Origin: Actinobacillus sp. GY-402 | Lineage (GTDB): Bacteria > Pseudomonadota > Gammaproteobacteria > Enterobacterales > Pasteurellaceae | Reading direction: 5' to 3' | DNA length: 64,000 bases | Assembly (NCBI RefSeq): GCF_014843355.1 | Contig: NZ_CP062137.1 | Coordinates: 744,001 to 808,000, forward strand | Shown here: positions 9,064 to 17,447 of the stretch, in pieces | Position numbering within the stretch: position 1 is the first letter of the stretch | How the letters are laid out: the number at the start of each line of letters is the position of its first letter | The notes under the pieces: generated by a model | What the model saw: the letters and a program-made list of their open reading frames with translations, nothing else | Told to the model about the DNA's origin: nothing | The model's database searches: none | Translations under genes and position numbers: made by a program

Positions 9064-9474
9064 ATGCAAAATCAAAATTCTGTTTCAAAAAAAATAACAT
9101 TCGGTTTCTTACTCGCCGGACTTTATAATTTAACGGGTATTTTAGTTCCGACAAAATGCTTTACGGATCAAACTATTGCCGCTATTGACCCCGTAGTATT
9201 CTCTTGGTTAGGGCAAGTGGGTATTATTTTATGGGGGCTGGCGTATTTGTCCGTTTCTACTCGTTATCATCAAGTGCCCAAACTGATTTTGGTGTTTTTT
9301 ATCGAAAAATGGGTGTATGTGGCGGCGTGGGCATATTGGCTGATGAATAACGGCGATACTTTGGCAAATCTCTGGAGTGAAAACCTATTTTTAGGTATTT
9401 TCTTCGCTATTTATGGCGCAGGCGATTTTTTATTTGCCCTCTTTTTCGGTTATGTGTTTATTAAGAAGACGTAG
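9064..9474 (+). CDS. Small integral membrane protein of unknown function
   Basis: A 136-residue protein with four predicted membrane segments at about residues 10-28, 45-66, 74-95 and 105-132, and short polar loops. No known motif was recognised. It is divergent from a LysR gene; a TACAAT -10-like box lies about 30 bases before the start. An AAAGAGAAC ribosome binding region precedes the ATG. The layout suggests an inducible membrane protein, but no function is proposed. Confidence 0.7.
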   Translation: MQNQNSVSKKITFGFLLAGLYNLTGILVPTKCFTDQTIAAIDPVVFSWLGQVGIILWGLAYLSVSTRYHQVPKLILVFFIEKWVYVAAWAYWLMNNGDTLANLWSENLFLGIFFAIYGAGDFLFALFFGYVFIKKT

Positions 9475-9636
9475 AAAATAAGCATTTGATGGATTACTTA
9501 CGATTGACGCAAAAAGCAGCCGAATAAAATGCCAGTCTAGTAACTCGGTTTATTGAATCCGACATTACAGCCAAAGTTGCAGCCCTATCGGATACAAGTA
9601 TCCGACCTATCCACTAGGACTGCCCCAAATATTTCC

Positions 9637-9648
9637 AGACTGCCTGCA
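9637..9648 (+). repeat. Neisseriaceae-like DNA uptake word (downstream flank)
   Basis: AGACTGCCTGCA resembles the Simonsiella/Kingella-type uptake words of Neisseriaceae with two mismatches. It lies in the otherwise featureless 249-base gap between the membrane protein and the nitroreductase-like gene, where no gene or terminator was recognised. Confidence 0.3.
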
Positions 9649-9694
9649 AGCAGTTGAATTTTCCTAAAAATTTGCAAATTTGGGGGGAAATCCG

Positions 9695-9703
9695 ACCGCT
9701 TGT
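9695..9703 (-). repeat. Apl-type DNA uptake signal core
   Basis: The reverse complement reads ACAAGCGGTCGGATTT, matching the extended Apl-type signal (core plus AT-rich tail). It sits just downstream of the nitroreductase-like gene. Confidence 0.7.
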
Positions 9704-9723
9704 AACTTTTGCTTTCAGGTAAC

Positions 9724-10701
9724 CTAAAAAGGGTGCTCAATTTCACCATCTATCACATCGGCAAGTTTGCGGCGTAGTGAATAGGGGCGCGGTGCGGCAT
9801 AGCCCAATCGGAGCAAAATCACGGGCAATGTGTTAAGCGACAGAGCCTGTGCCATATTTTCTGCTATTTGGCGTTCCTCGCAGGGCTGGTTGAGATAGGA
9901 ATGGGCGATATTTTGTGCGGTGGCGGCGAGCAAAAAACGTTGCAAAGTACGCCCCAAATTTATCCAATGGGGAATGCCGTTTTGTTCTAGGGTAAACAGG
10001 GCAAAATGGGATGCATGGTTGATTTGTTGTTGGCAGGATTTGTGCTGCGGTGCTTCGCGCATGGCAAACGACATGGCGATTTCGGCAAGCCAACGTGGTA
10101 CATTCGGCGCACCAAAAGTGGCATAACTTAATCCATCGCGCGTGCTGTCTTGATGTTTTTTGTTGTAGCGCAACCATGTTTTGAGTTCTTGCTTAAATGC
10201 CGGATTTTTCATTTGCAAGGTATTGGCTTGTAAGATGTGATGCCCGATTTGAGTGTAAGACGGCGTGCCGTTGGCATATAAAAAAATCTGCACCCCTGCT
10301 TCGCTAGGCGTTTGCTGCAACTGGGCAATAACGTCATCAGGAATGCGTTGGGCGGAATAGAGGCTGCGGTTGGTTTGGCGGCGCGTGATTTGGGTGGCGA
10401 GCGGATTGCTCGGGATGTCTTGTCGGGTGAGTTGAATACGGATATTGCCAGTGGTTTCATCGCTGTGAACTTGGGTGGCATAACCCTGTTCGCTGGCGGC
10501 TAATACGAGATTTTCAGCAGCGCACCCCAAACTGATAAAAAGTTCGCGATTGTCGCTATCCACCACGGGCAAAGCGCGGCGCAAGTCGGGCGCAATGCAA
10601 ATGGCGTCGCCTTGTATGCTAAACCGCCATGGTTGGGTGTTGTGCCCAGACGGAGCGTGTATGGCTTGAGTGATGAGTGGAAGAAATGAGTGAGTGGGCA
10701 T
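9724..10701 (-). CDS. Nitroreductase-like (Acg-type) FMN oxidoreductase
   Basis: A 325-residue protein with the nitroreductase FMN-binding opening APSGHNTQPWRF near residue 16, a central helical region and a second nitroreductase half (about 190-325, with HFALFTLEQNGIPHWINLGR). Its length is that of the two-lobed Acg-type flavoproteins rather than the 200-residue NfsB type. Substrate is unknown. It stands alone on the minus strand between non-coding stretches that carry Neisseriaceae-like uptake words on both sides (10728-10739 and 10798-10809 upstream, 9637-9648 downstream) and it lacks Hin-type signals, so acquisition from a Kingella-like donor is plausible. Confidence 0.82.
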   Translation of the reverse strand: MPTHSFLPLITQAIHAPSGHNTQPWRFSIQGDAICIAPDLRRALPVVDSDNRELFISLGCAAENLVLAASEQGYATQVHSDETTGNIRIQLTRQDIPSNPLATQITRRQTNRSLYSAQRIPDDVIAQLQQTPSEAGVQIFLYANGTPSYTQIGHHILQANTLQMKNPAFKQELKTWLRYNKKHQDSTRDGLSYATFGAPNVPRWLAEIAMSFAMREAPQHKSCQQQINHASHFALFTLEQNGIPHWINLGRTLQRFLLAATAQNIAHSYLNQPCEERQIAENMAQALSLNTLPVILLRLGYAAPRPYSLRRKLADVIDGEIEHPF

Positions 10702-10727
10702 AGTGAGCCTCCGTTTTATGAAGTTTC

Positions 10728-10739
10728 AAGCAGCCTGAA
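10728..10739 (+). repeat. Neisseriaceae-like DNA uptake word
   Basis: AAGCAGCCTGAA differs by one base from each of two Kingella-type uptake dialects as recalled (AGGCAGCCTGAA and AAGCAGCCTGCA). It lies 27 bases upstream of the nitroreductase-like start. Confidence 0.5.
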
Positions 10740-10797
10740 ACCTATCAATTAATAGCCCGCAAAAGGTGTGAATCGGTTAGTATGTTTGTCTGTTTTC

Positions 10798-10809
10798 AAG
10801 CAACCTGCA
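10798..10809 (+). repeat. Neisseriaceae-like DNA uptake word
   Basis: AAGCAACCTGCA is one mismatch from the Kingella-type word AAGCAGCCTGCA as recalled. It is the second such word upstream of the nitroreductase-like gene. Confidence 0.4.
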
Positions 10810-10811
10810 TC

Positions 10812-11042
10812 TTACAATACATCTTTCAGATCTGTAATGCCACTGAAATCCCAATCTATCGGGCGGATTGGCGATCATGAGGATTGCACCACTGTCCAGT
10901 CGTCAGCTTCTTTTGGGAACACTTCCACACAATTGTAAAAAGTGTTCAGCAAATTGGTGTCAAGCGGGTGTATTATTTCAGCTAAATGAACAAGCGGTAA
11001 GATTTCAGGATCATTTTGCAAAAGCAAAAACTCGCTGAAATC
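10812..11042 (-). pseudogene. Possible decayed C-terminal gene remnant
   Basis: On the minus strand one frame reads, from about 11039 down to the stop at 10812-10814, protein-like sequence (IHPLDTNLLNTFYNCVEVFP, later PIDWDFSGITDLKDVL) interrupted by a single in-frame TGA after WTVVQSS. No start codon or family could be recognised. The upper part overlaps an uptake-signal hairpin. It could be chance, but the composition looks coding. It fills much of the 376-base gap between the nitroreductase-like and AraC genes. Confidence 0.3.
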
Positions 11043-11053
11043 CTACCGCACTT
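10990..11053. repeat. Hairpin pairing an Apl-type with a Hin-type uptake signal
   Basis: The left arm starts with ACAAGCGGT (10990-10998) and the right arm ends with ACCGCACTT (11045-11053, Hin-type reversed). GCGGTAAGATTTCAG and CTGAAATCCTACCGC pair over 14 of 15 bases. It probably serves as the terminator of the AraC-type gene, though the U-run is poor. Confidence 0.55.
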
Positions 11054-11077
11054 TTTATTTACGAGGGAAAACCCGGG

Positions 11078-11926
11078 TTAGTCTTTTTCAACGGGGATCC
11101 ATAATTCCATTTTATACTGTTCATTATGAATATCCGTCCCGGAATACACTTCAAAATCCGGTTTACCGGAATGCTTGTAACCGCTTTCGGGGAAAAAGAC
11201 TTCCGTCACATACTTCCAGCCTTTGTGAATGGATTGAGGCACCGCGCCGACTAATTCGACGACGGCGTATTCCGCTTCCGGAATCGCCACGACTTGTAAG
11301 CCTAATTTTTCCGCTGAGGCTTCGTTGCCGTTTTCAACGTGATAACAGGCTAAATAGTTAATCGAATTGCACTGTTCCACATCGTAACACATGCCGTAGC
11401 ATTGCCCGCTGCCGAGGGCTTTTAAGTCGGCTTCGTCAACGGTACGGTATAATTTTTCCCAAATGCCCGCACATTCTGCCGAGGAAACGGATTTTGCGCC
11501 GATTCCGGCGACGGTAAACGCGGCTTTCTTTTGAATGGATATGTTCATTTTTGATCCTCCGGTAATACTTAATGATAGTTGTACGCGGGAAACGATATTG
11601 AATCGTTCGCCCTTCCGAACAGAAGAAGGAGAACAACCATGAAACTTCTTAAACGCCAAGCCGAATGAATCGGGTGATTCATAGCCGTAATCCAAGGCAA
11701 TATCAATGATTTTGTCATCGGTTTCGCGCAATCGAATCGCGGCTTCGGTCAGTTTTCGGCGGCGAAGATATTCCGATAACGTCATCTCCGTCAATATGGA
11801 AAATAATCGACTGAACATGGCGAAAGAATATCCGGACAATCGTGTGATTTCTTTTTCATCCGGTTCTTGGGATAACGATTTTTCCAGATAATCGACGGTT
11901 CGATTAAACGCGCGGATCATATTCAT
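11078..11926 (-). CDS. AraC-family regulator with GyrI-like effector domain
   Basis: This 282-residue protein has two parts: an AraC-type double helix-turn-helix at about residues 8-105 (EKEITRLSGYSFAMFSRLFS, then DIALDYGYESPDSFGLAFKK) and a GyrI-like/SOUL-type ligand-binding domain at about 125-282 (MNISIQKKAAFTVAGIG at its start, MELWIPVEKD at the end). This order is that of Rob and BmrR-like multidrug sensors. A GGAGAGG ribosome binding site precedes the ATG at 11926. It is divergent from deoC with 289 bases between. The ligand is unknown; the domain pair suggests a response to lipophilic or cationic compounds. Confidence 0.88.
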   Translation of the reverse strand: MNMIRAFNRTVDYLEKSLSQEPDEKEITRLSGYSFAMFSRLFSILTEMTLSEYLRRRKLTEAAIRLRETDDKIIDIALDYGYESPDSFGLAFKKFHGCSPSSVRKGERFNIVSRVQLSLSITGGSKMNISIQKKAAFTVAGIGAKSVSSAECAGIWEKLYRTVDEADLKALGSGQCYGMCYDVEQCNSINYLACYHVENGNEASAEKLGLQVVAIPEAEYAVVELVGAVPQSIHKGWKYVTEVFFPESGYKHSGKPDFEVYSGTDIHNEQYKMELWIPVEKD

Positions 11927-12091
11927 CTTGCTTCCTCTCCTGTCCGATATAGCTTAGCGAGATTTAAACGGATAAACCCTATATCCGTTGTACCATTGGG
12001 ATGGTGTTTTAAACAATTTTTAATTTTAACGATATGCAAACGTTTGCCCGTTCTTAAAGTTTTATATTGGCTTTTTGCAGTTAATAAATAA

Positions 12092-12132
12092 TTGATAAAA
12101 ATCAAAAAAATATAATTTTTGTGGGGTAATAT
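12092..12132 (+). promoter_or_regulatory. FNR-type promoter upstream of deoC
   Basis: TTGATAAAAATCAA at 12092-12105 is a perfect FNR box (TTGAT-N4-ATCAA). A TAATAT box at 12127-12132 would give a start near 12139, placing the FNR site at about -41, the class II activator position. A second -10-like TATAAT at 12111-12116 would instead overlap the box. The divergent AraC gene shares this region. Confidence 0.55.
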
Positions 12133-12215
12133 GGTGCCAATGGCTCGCACAGAAACGTCTTCTGTAGCGGACAAACATTCTCTTGCTCACTAACTTAATG
12201 AAAGGAAATGATAAA

Positions 12216-12857
12216 ATGCGAAATAAAATAGCCGCCATAACCGACCACACGCTTTTAAAACCGGAAGCCACCGAATCGGATATTCGCCAATTAATCGATA
12301 CCGCGGTTCGTTTGGGAACTTATTCGATCTGTATTTCACCTTCGCTATTACCGGTTAGCGTGCCGGATTCGTTGAAAGTAGCAACGGTGGTCGGTTTCCC
12401 TTCAGGTGCGATGAAAGCGGAAATTAAAGCGGCCGAAACCGCTCGGGCGGTTGCCGACGGTGCGGACGAAATTGATATGGTTATCAATTTGGCATTGGCG
12501 TTAACAGGTCAATTTGACGCGTTGGAAGCGGAAATCCGTGCGGTTCGATTCGCTTGTCCGGGAAAAGTGCTGAAAGTGATTTTAGAAACCGCCGTTTTAG
12601 ACGATGAAACCATTATTGCGGCTTGCCTGGCTGCTGAAGCGGCCGGTGCGGATTTTGTCAAAACTTCAACGGGCTTTCACCCTGCAGGCGGCGCAACGGT
12701 TCATGCGGTTAAATTAATGGCGGACACGGTTGGCGGACGTTTGGGCGTTAAAGCTTCCGGCGGCATTCGTACCGGGGCGGATGCTTTGGCAATGATTGAA
12801 GCGGGCGCGACGCGTTTGGGTTTGAGCGCAACAGCCAAAATCGTTGAGGAAGCATAA
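12216..12857 (+). CDS. deoC: Deoxyribose-phosphate aldolase
   Basis: Cleaves 2-deoxyribose-5-phosphate to glyceraldehyde-3-phosphate and acetaldehyde in deoxynucleoside breakdown. The 213-residue product has the DeoC TIM-barrel with [11 protein letters not shown] near the start, the lysine-bearing strand KVILETAVL, the Schiff-base lysine in FVKTSTGF and KASGGIR. The start at 12216 follows an AAAGGA site; an ATG 33 bases upstream is in frame but lacks one. No other deo genes adjoin it. An FNR box upstream suggests anaerobic control. Confidence 0.95.
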   Translation: MRNKIAAITDHTLLKPEATESDIRQLIDTAVRLGTYSICISPSLLPVSVPDSLKVATVVGFPSGAMKAEIKAAETARAVADGADEIDMVINLALALTGQFDALEAEIRAVRFACPGKVLKVILETAVLDDETIIAACLAAEAAGADFVKTSTGFHPAGGATVHAVKLMADTVGGRLGVKASGGIRTGADALAMIEAGATRLGLSATAKIVEEA

Positions 12858-13217
12858 ACGATAACTTGCGCTTTTCGTATTTAATTCTATCGCTGATTGT
12901 TCAAACTGTCTGAAAGGTAAGCCTTCGGCTTTAACCGTTGTAATTTTCACGGGATTGAAAATGCTGAAATCAACGTGATTCATAAAAGAAAATTTGTGGC
13001 CGGACGGCTTAACAAGAAGCGCGAAGAATAAAACGGCGTATTAGCAGGCATAAAAGTGCGGTCGGATTTTCAACAGTTTTTTCAAAATCCGCCGCGCTGG
13101 TGGTTTCATTTATCGTCGTTTCCCTGTTTGTCCGCTTTTCAACAGACCTGAGATTCAAAAAAAACTTTCGTTTTTTTGACCGCACTTTACGTGCGAAGAA
13201 GTGATAAACCAACAGAT

Positions 13218-13233
13218 TGTGACGAAGTTCACA
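13218..13233 (+). promoter_or_regulatory. CRP site upstream of the PotABCD-like importer
   Basis: TGTGACGAAGTTCACA is a perfect TGTGA-N6-TCACA CRP site. A TTGACA -35 box at 13261-13266 follows; with a start near 13297 the CRP centre would be near -71, a class I position. The rest of the 466-base gap (12858-13323) holds an imperfect hairpin with a Hin-type uptake core (13058-13095) and no recognisable gene. Confidence 0.6.
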
Positions 13234-13323
13234 AAATCAAATTTCCGTTTTTTATTTATATTGACAGTGATTTCCTTCCGAGAGTACTTTTAATTTAACT
13301 TGTTGTACTGTAAGGAAAATAAC

Positions 13324-14397
13324 ATGGCAAAACTGGAAGTCAGAAATATCACAAAAAAATTCGGCGATTTTTATGCGGCCAATAATATTTCTTTCACCGC
13401 AGAAGAAGGGGAATTTGTGACGTTGCTTGGTCCCAGCGGTTGCGGCAAAACGTCATTGCTGAAATTGATTGCGGGATTTCATGTCGCCGATGAAGGCGAT
13501 ATTCTGATTGGCGGTAAAAACGTTAATGAAGTGCCGCCGGAAAAACGCAATACCGCCATGTGTTTTCAGTCTTATGCATTATTTCCTCATCTCAATGTTT
13601 CTCACAATATCTGTTACGGTTTGAAACAGCGTAATATTGCCGTCGAAGAACAAAAACGGCGGTTAGACGTGGTGATTAAACAAATGGATTTGGAAATTCA
13701 CCGGTTGAAATTGCCCAATGAATTATCCGGCGGGCAGCAGCAGCGTGTTGCGTTGGCGCGGGCGATGGTGACGCGTCCGGATGTGATTTTGTTCGATGAA
13801 CCTTTGTCAAATCTGGATGCAAAATTGCGGGAAAGCGTGCGATTCGAAATTAAGCAGCTTTCTAAGCAATATAAACTGACCAGTATTTATGTGACTCATG
13901 ATCAGGCGGAAGCCTTGACGATGTCGGATAAAATTATTGTGTTAAATAAAGGCGCTATCGAGCAAATCGGTACGCCGCAGGAAATCTATCATCAACCGAT
14001 TAATCGTTTTGTTGCGGACTTTATCGGCGTGGCCAATATCGCGGAAGCGAAAGTGCAAAATATCGGTGAAAATCTCTATTCCGTTCAATCCGTATTCGGC
14101 GATTTGACCGTTTATTCGGAAAAACGGCCGCAATCGGAGCATATTTATATTTGTTTCCGACCGGAAGATATTGAGCCCGTCGGCGCGGATTCCCAACAGG
14201 AAAATGTTCTGACGGTGGATGTGCTTCAAACGGCGTTTATGGGCAATATTACCGAAGTTCAGGCGATGATCGGCAGAGAAGCGAGTTCTCAGAAAGTGCG
14301 TTTGCAACTGACCAAAGCGCCGAAACCGAATGCAGATAATACTTTCTCGTTTGCTATTCCGCGTACTGCCGTTAAGTTTCTGGAGTCCGTCAAATGA
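13324..14397 (+). CDS. ABC transporter ATP-binding protein (PotA/FbpC-type)
   Basis: The ATPase of an importer with 357 residues, starting at 13324 after a TAAGGA site. Walker [10 protein letters not shown] is at about 36-44, the Q-loop in [11 protein letters not shown], the signature [15 protein letters not shown] at about 138-152, Walker B VILFDEP and switch His in YVTHDQAEA. The C-terminal third is a TOBE domain, as in PotA, FbpC and phosphonate-type ATPases. It overlaps the next gene by four bases (ATGA). Gene order ATPase, permease, permease, binding protein equals potABCD, but the substrate cannot be fixed from sequence. Confidence 0.9.
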   Translation: MAKLEVRNITKKFGDFYAANNISFTAEEGEFVTLLGPSGCGKTSLLKLIAGFHVADEGDILIGGKNVNEVPPEKRNTAMCFQSYALFPHLNVSHNICYGLKQRNIAVEEQKRRLDVVIKQMDLEIHRLKLPNELSGGQQQRVALARAMVTRPDVILFDEPLSNLDAKLRESVRFEIKQLSKQYKLTSIYVTHDQAEALTMSDKIIVLNKGAIEQIGTPQEIYHQPINRFVADFIGVANIAEAKVQNIGENLYSVQSVFGDLTVYSEKRPQSEHIYICFRPEDIEPVGADSQQENVLTVDVLQTAFMGNITEVQAMIGREASSQKVRLQLTKAPKPNADNTFSFAIPRTAVKFLESVK

Positions 14398-15263
14398 AAA
14401 GCATCAAACAAGACGTAAAAGCCTGGTTGTTGCTTTGCACCGGACTGGGCACCATTTTATTTTTAATGGGTTCGACGTTTTTTATTGTCGTAACACAAAG
14501 CCTGGGTTTATACAACATGGGTGGCGAGGAAAGCGGTTTTACCTTGGAATATTGGCAGGACGTGTTGTCGGATTCGGTTTTTCAGAGCGCTTATCTTTAT
14601 TCTGTTAAGGTATCGTTATTAGGCGCGTTGTTTTCTATCATCGTTTCTTATCCGATTGCATTGTGGTTACGCAACGAATTACCCGCAAAAGTGACGATTG
14701 TCACCATTCTGCGCGCGCCGATGTTAGTGCCGGGTTTAGTTGCCGCGTTTCTGTTCGTCAATATGATTTCTTATCACGGTATTTTGAATGAAGCTTTAGT
14801 GTTTTTAGGCATTTGGGATGAACCTAAAACTTTACAGAACGATGAATTCGGTTGGGGCGTCGTGATTCTGCAAATGTGGAAAAACATTCCTTTTGCGCTG
14901 ATTCTTATCGGCGGAGCGGTGAATTCCTTAAAAACGGATTTGTTGGATGCGGCGGCAAATTTGGGTTCCAATGCCTGGCAACGGTTCCGTTATGTGATTT
15001 TTCCGCTTACGCTAAGTGCGGTACAGGTTTCTTTTATTTTAATCTTTATCGGCGCGCTGGGCGATTTTGCGTTTTACAGCATTGCCGGTCCGAGAAGTAC
15101 TTATTCTTTGGCGCGACTGATGCAAATGTCCGCCTATGAATTTGAAGAATGGAACCAAAGTGCCGTGATGGCGATGATGATTATGCTGACATCCGCCTTT
15201 GTCACTGTGTTGGTTTCGATGATTATCAAACCGTTAGCGGTGAAACGGGGAGACATCAAATGA
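14394..15263 (+). CDS. ABC transporter permease, PotB-type
   Basis: A 289-residue inner-membrane permease with about six membrane helices (first at about 13-37) and the ATPase-coupling EAA-like loop near DLLDAAANLGSNAWQRFRYV. It overlaps both neighbours by a few bases, so it is translationally coupled to the ATPase and to the second permease. It is of the polyamine/iron/2-aminoethylphosphonate importer class. Confidence 0.88.
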   Translation: MKSIKQDVKAWLLLCTGLGTILFLMGSTFFIVVTQSLGLYNMGGEESGFTLEYWQDVLSDSVFQSAYLYSVKVSLLGALFSIIVSYPIALWLRNELPAKVTIVTILRAPMLVPGLVAAFLFVNMISYHGILNEALVFLGIWDEPKTLQNDEFGWGVVILQMWKNIPFALILIGGAVNSLKTDLLDAAANLGSNAWQRFRYVIFPLTLSAVQVSFILIFIGALGDFAFYSIAGPRSTYSLARLMQMSAYEFEEWNQSAVMAMMIMLTSAFVTVLVSMIIKPLAVKRGDIK

Positions 15264-16108
15264 GTTCAGTGAAAATTACCACTAAAAACGGCAAATTAAT
15301 CGCCCGGATTTCTTTAGTATTTTTTGTTCTGGTTAATTTTATCTGGTTGTTTTTACCGTTTTTGATGGCGGGGTTGTGGTCCCTGGTGGATCCGGCCAAA
15401 CCTTGGAGCTATCCGGATATTTTGCCGCAATCGCTTTCTTTGGAGCGCTGGAAAATCGTATGGCAAACCACGTCTTTGCCTGACGCCATGTTTAACAGTT
15501 ACACCATCGCGCCGACGGTTGCCTTAGTCGCTATTTTACTGGCGTTGCCGACTTCCTATGCATTCGGGCGAATGGAATTTCGCGGTAAAAAAATCGCAGA
15601 ATTGCTGACGCTTATTCCGTTGGTTATTCCCGGGATGATTATCGCGTTATTTTTCAGCCGTATGTTGCTGGATTTAAACATTAACAATCCGTTTATCGGT
15701 ATTGTTATCGGGCACGTGGTTTTGACTTTGCCTTACGCCATTCGTATTTTATCGGCGGGTTTTTCATCGGTTCCGCAGGATTTAATTGACGCCAGCCGGG
15801 ATCTGGGCGCTTCCGGACTGACCGTATTCAAAGACGTGTATATGCCGATGTTGAAACCGAGTTTTCTGGCATCGATCATCTTCTGTCTGGTAAAAAGTAT
15901 TGAGGAATTTGCCATTTCCTTTGTGGTGGGCTCGCCGGATTTTATTACGGTGCCGACCATACTTTATTCGTTCCTCGGTTATTCGTTTATCCGACCGAAT
16001 GCCGCTGTCGTTTCTATTATTCTTTTAGTGCCGAATATCATTCTTATGATGATTATTGAACGGTTATTAAAAGGGAATTATCTTTCACAATCTACGGGAA
16101 AAGCATAA
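15260..16108 (+). CDS. ABC transporter permease, PotC-type
   Basis: A 282-residue permease starting at ATG 15260, which overlaps the previous stop as ATGA; an upstream in-frame start inside the previous gene is rejected. Six membrane segments are visible, first at about 15-40, and the coupling loop DLIDASRDLGASGLTVFKDV is clear. Together with the first permease it forms the heterodimeric channel of the importer. Confidence 0.88.
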   Translation: MSSVKITTKNGKLIARISLVFFVLVNFIWLFLPFLMAGLWSLVDPAKPWSYPDILPQSLSLERWKIVWQTTSLPDAMFNSYTIAPTVALVAILLALPTSYAFGRMEFRGKKIAELLTLIPLVIPGMIIALFFSRMLLDLNINNPFIGIVIGHVVLTLPYAIRILSAGFSSVPQDLIDASRDLGASGLTVFKDVYMPMLKPSFLASIIFCLVKSIEEFAISFVVGSPDFITVPTILYSFLGYSFIRPNAAVVSIILLVPNIILMMIIERLLKGNYLSQSTGKA

Positions 16109-16135
16109 TTTTCATCGTGAATTAAGGAGTTATTT

Positions 16136-17218
16136 ATGCGTAAAATTTTTACCAAATTATTTTCGGCGACCGTTGTTGCTTTCGCATTTTCAACTGCGGT
16201 GCAGGCTGAAGATTTAAGCGGAAAATCCTGGGCGGATATTGAAGCTCAGGCAAAGCGGGAAGGGAAAGTAACGGTTAGCGTGTGGTATTTGCAGCCTCAA
16301 TTCCGCGGATTTGTCAAAGAATTCGAAAATAAATACGGCATTAAGGTCAAAGTGCCGGAAGGAACTCAGGACGGTAATATCAACAAATTGATTGCGGAAA
16401 AAAATCTGGAAAAAGGCAAAATGGACGTGATCGCGCTTAATGCCGATCGCGTCGCGAATGTGGCCAATAGAGACATTCTGATAAGTTTAAAACAATTGCC
16501 GAATTTTGAAAAATTGAACCATTTTCTGCAAGGTGTGGAGTTAGGCGAAACTTCCGTCGGCTATTGGGGAAACCAAACCGGTTTCGCTTATGATCCGTTG
16601 CGAATTAAAGAAAACGAGCTGCCGCAAAGCTGGCAGGATGTGGAAAAATACATTCGGGAAAATCCGAAAAAATTCGGTTATTCGGATCCTAACGGCGGCA
16701 GTTCCGGTAATGCGTTTATTCAACGCGCTTTAGTCTATGTGAATGGCGATTACGACTATCGCACGGAGAAAATTGACGAAGGACAAATTGCCGCATGGAA
16801 AAAAACATGGGCATGGTTTAATGAACGTAAAGATGCATTGATTCGTACCGCTTCAAACGCCGACAGTCTGACTCGTTTAAACGATGGTGAGTTAATCATC
16901 GTTTCGGCGTGGCAAGATCATTTATTCAGTCTGCAAAAACAAGGGGCGATAACGGAGCGGTTAAAATTTTATGTGCCCGAATTCGGCATGCCGGGCGGCG
17001 GTAACGTGCTGACGATTGCGAAAAATGCGCCGAATCCAGCCGCATCTCTGCTTTTTGTGCATTGGATTACCTCACCGGAAACGCAACGGAAGTTAAGTCA
17101 GGAATTCGGGGTGAGACCGTTGGATAGTGAATCCGGTAAAAAAGATACTTTATTCTTCTCAACTCCGTGGCGGAAAGCGGAAATGGAATATTTCACCAAA
17201 GAAGTGATTTCCAGATAA
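16136..17218 (+). CDS. Periplasmic solute-binding protein of the importer
   Basis: This 360-residue protein opens with a signal peptide (MRKIFTKLFSATVVAFAFST, cleaved after VQA at about residue 24) and has the two-lobed family 1 solute-binding fold, with SWADIEAQAKREGKVTVSVW at the start of the mature part and FVHWITSPETQRKLSQEFGV near the end. No lipobox is seen, so it is free in the periplasm. A TTAAGGAG site precedes the ATG. It is the last gene of the CRP-site operon and is followed by a terminator. The ligand is not evident; polyamine, iron and organophosphonate binders all share the class. Confidence 0.85.
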   Translation: MRKIFTKLFSATVVAFAFSTAVQAEDLSGKSWADIEAQAKREGKVTVSVWYLQPQFRGFVKEFENKYGIKVKVPEGTQDGNINKLIAEKNLEKGKMDVIALNADRVANVANRDILISLKQLPNFEKLNHFLQGVELGETSVGYWGNQTGFAYDPLRIKENELPQSWQDVEKYIRENPKKFGYSDPNGGSSGNAFIQRALVYVNGDYDYRTEKIDEGQIAAWKKTWAWFNERKDALIRTASNADSLTRLNDGELIIVSAWQDHLFSLQKQGAITERLKFYVPEFGMPGGGNVLTIAKNAPNPAASLLFVHWITSPETQRKLSQEFGVRPLDSESGKKDTLFFSTPWRKAEMEYFTKEVISR

Positions 17219-17242
17219 CGCATCTTTTTAAGAAATCTCACC

Positions 17243-17270
17243 AAAATCTCCATAGGCATGGAGATTTTTT
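17243..17270 (+). terminator. Terminator of the ABC importer operon
   Basis: AAAATCTCCAT and ATGGAGATTTT form an 11-bp stem with a tiny loop, followed by more T residues. Confidence 0.85.
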
Positions 17271-17447
17271 ATTGTCCGGCATTGGCATTATTCTGGTATC
17301 ATTTGCGAAACGATTGACGGCGAGTCATTTATTCGTTGCACGTAACGGCAGGCTCGGCGGCCTAATTTAAAAAACGAGTGAAAAAACGACCGCACTTTTC
17401 ACTTGTTCGGCGGTAAAAGTGCGGGCAAATTTAAGGAAGTTTTTTTG

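Noticed and set aside
9475-9636. Possible gene remnant between the small membrane protein and the nitroreductase-like gene
   Set aside because: Frames are short and broken and no protein pattern was recognised; only the uptake-like words at its end are reported.
13009-13212. 67-codon reading frame on the minus strand
   Set aside because: It is rich in uptake-signal and hairpin sequence, has no ribosome binding site and no family resemblance.
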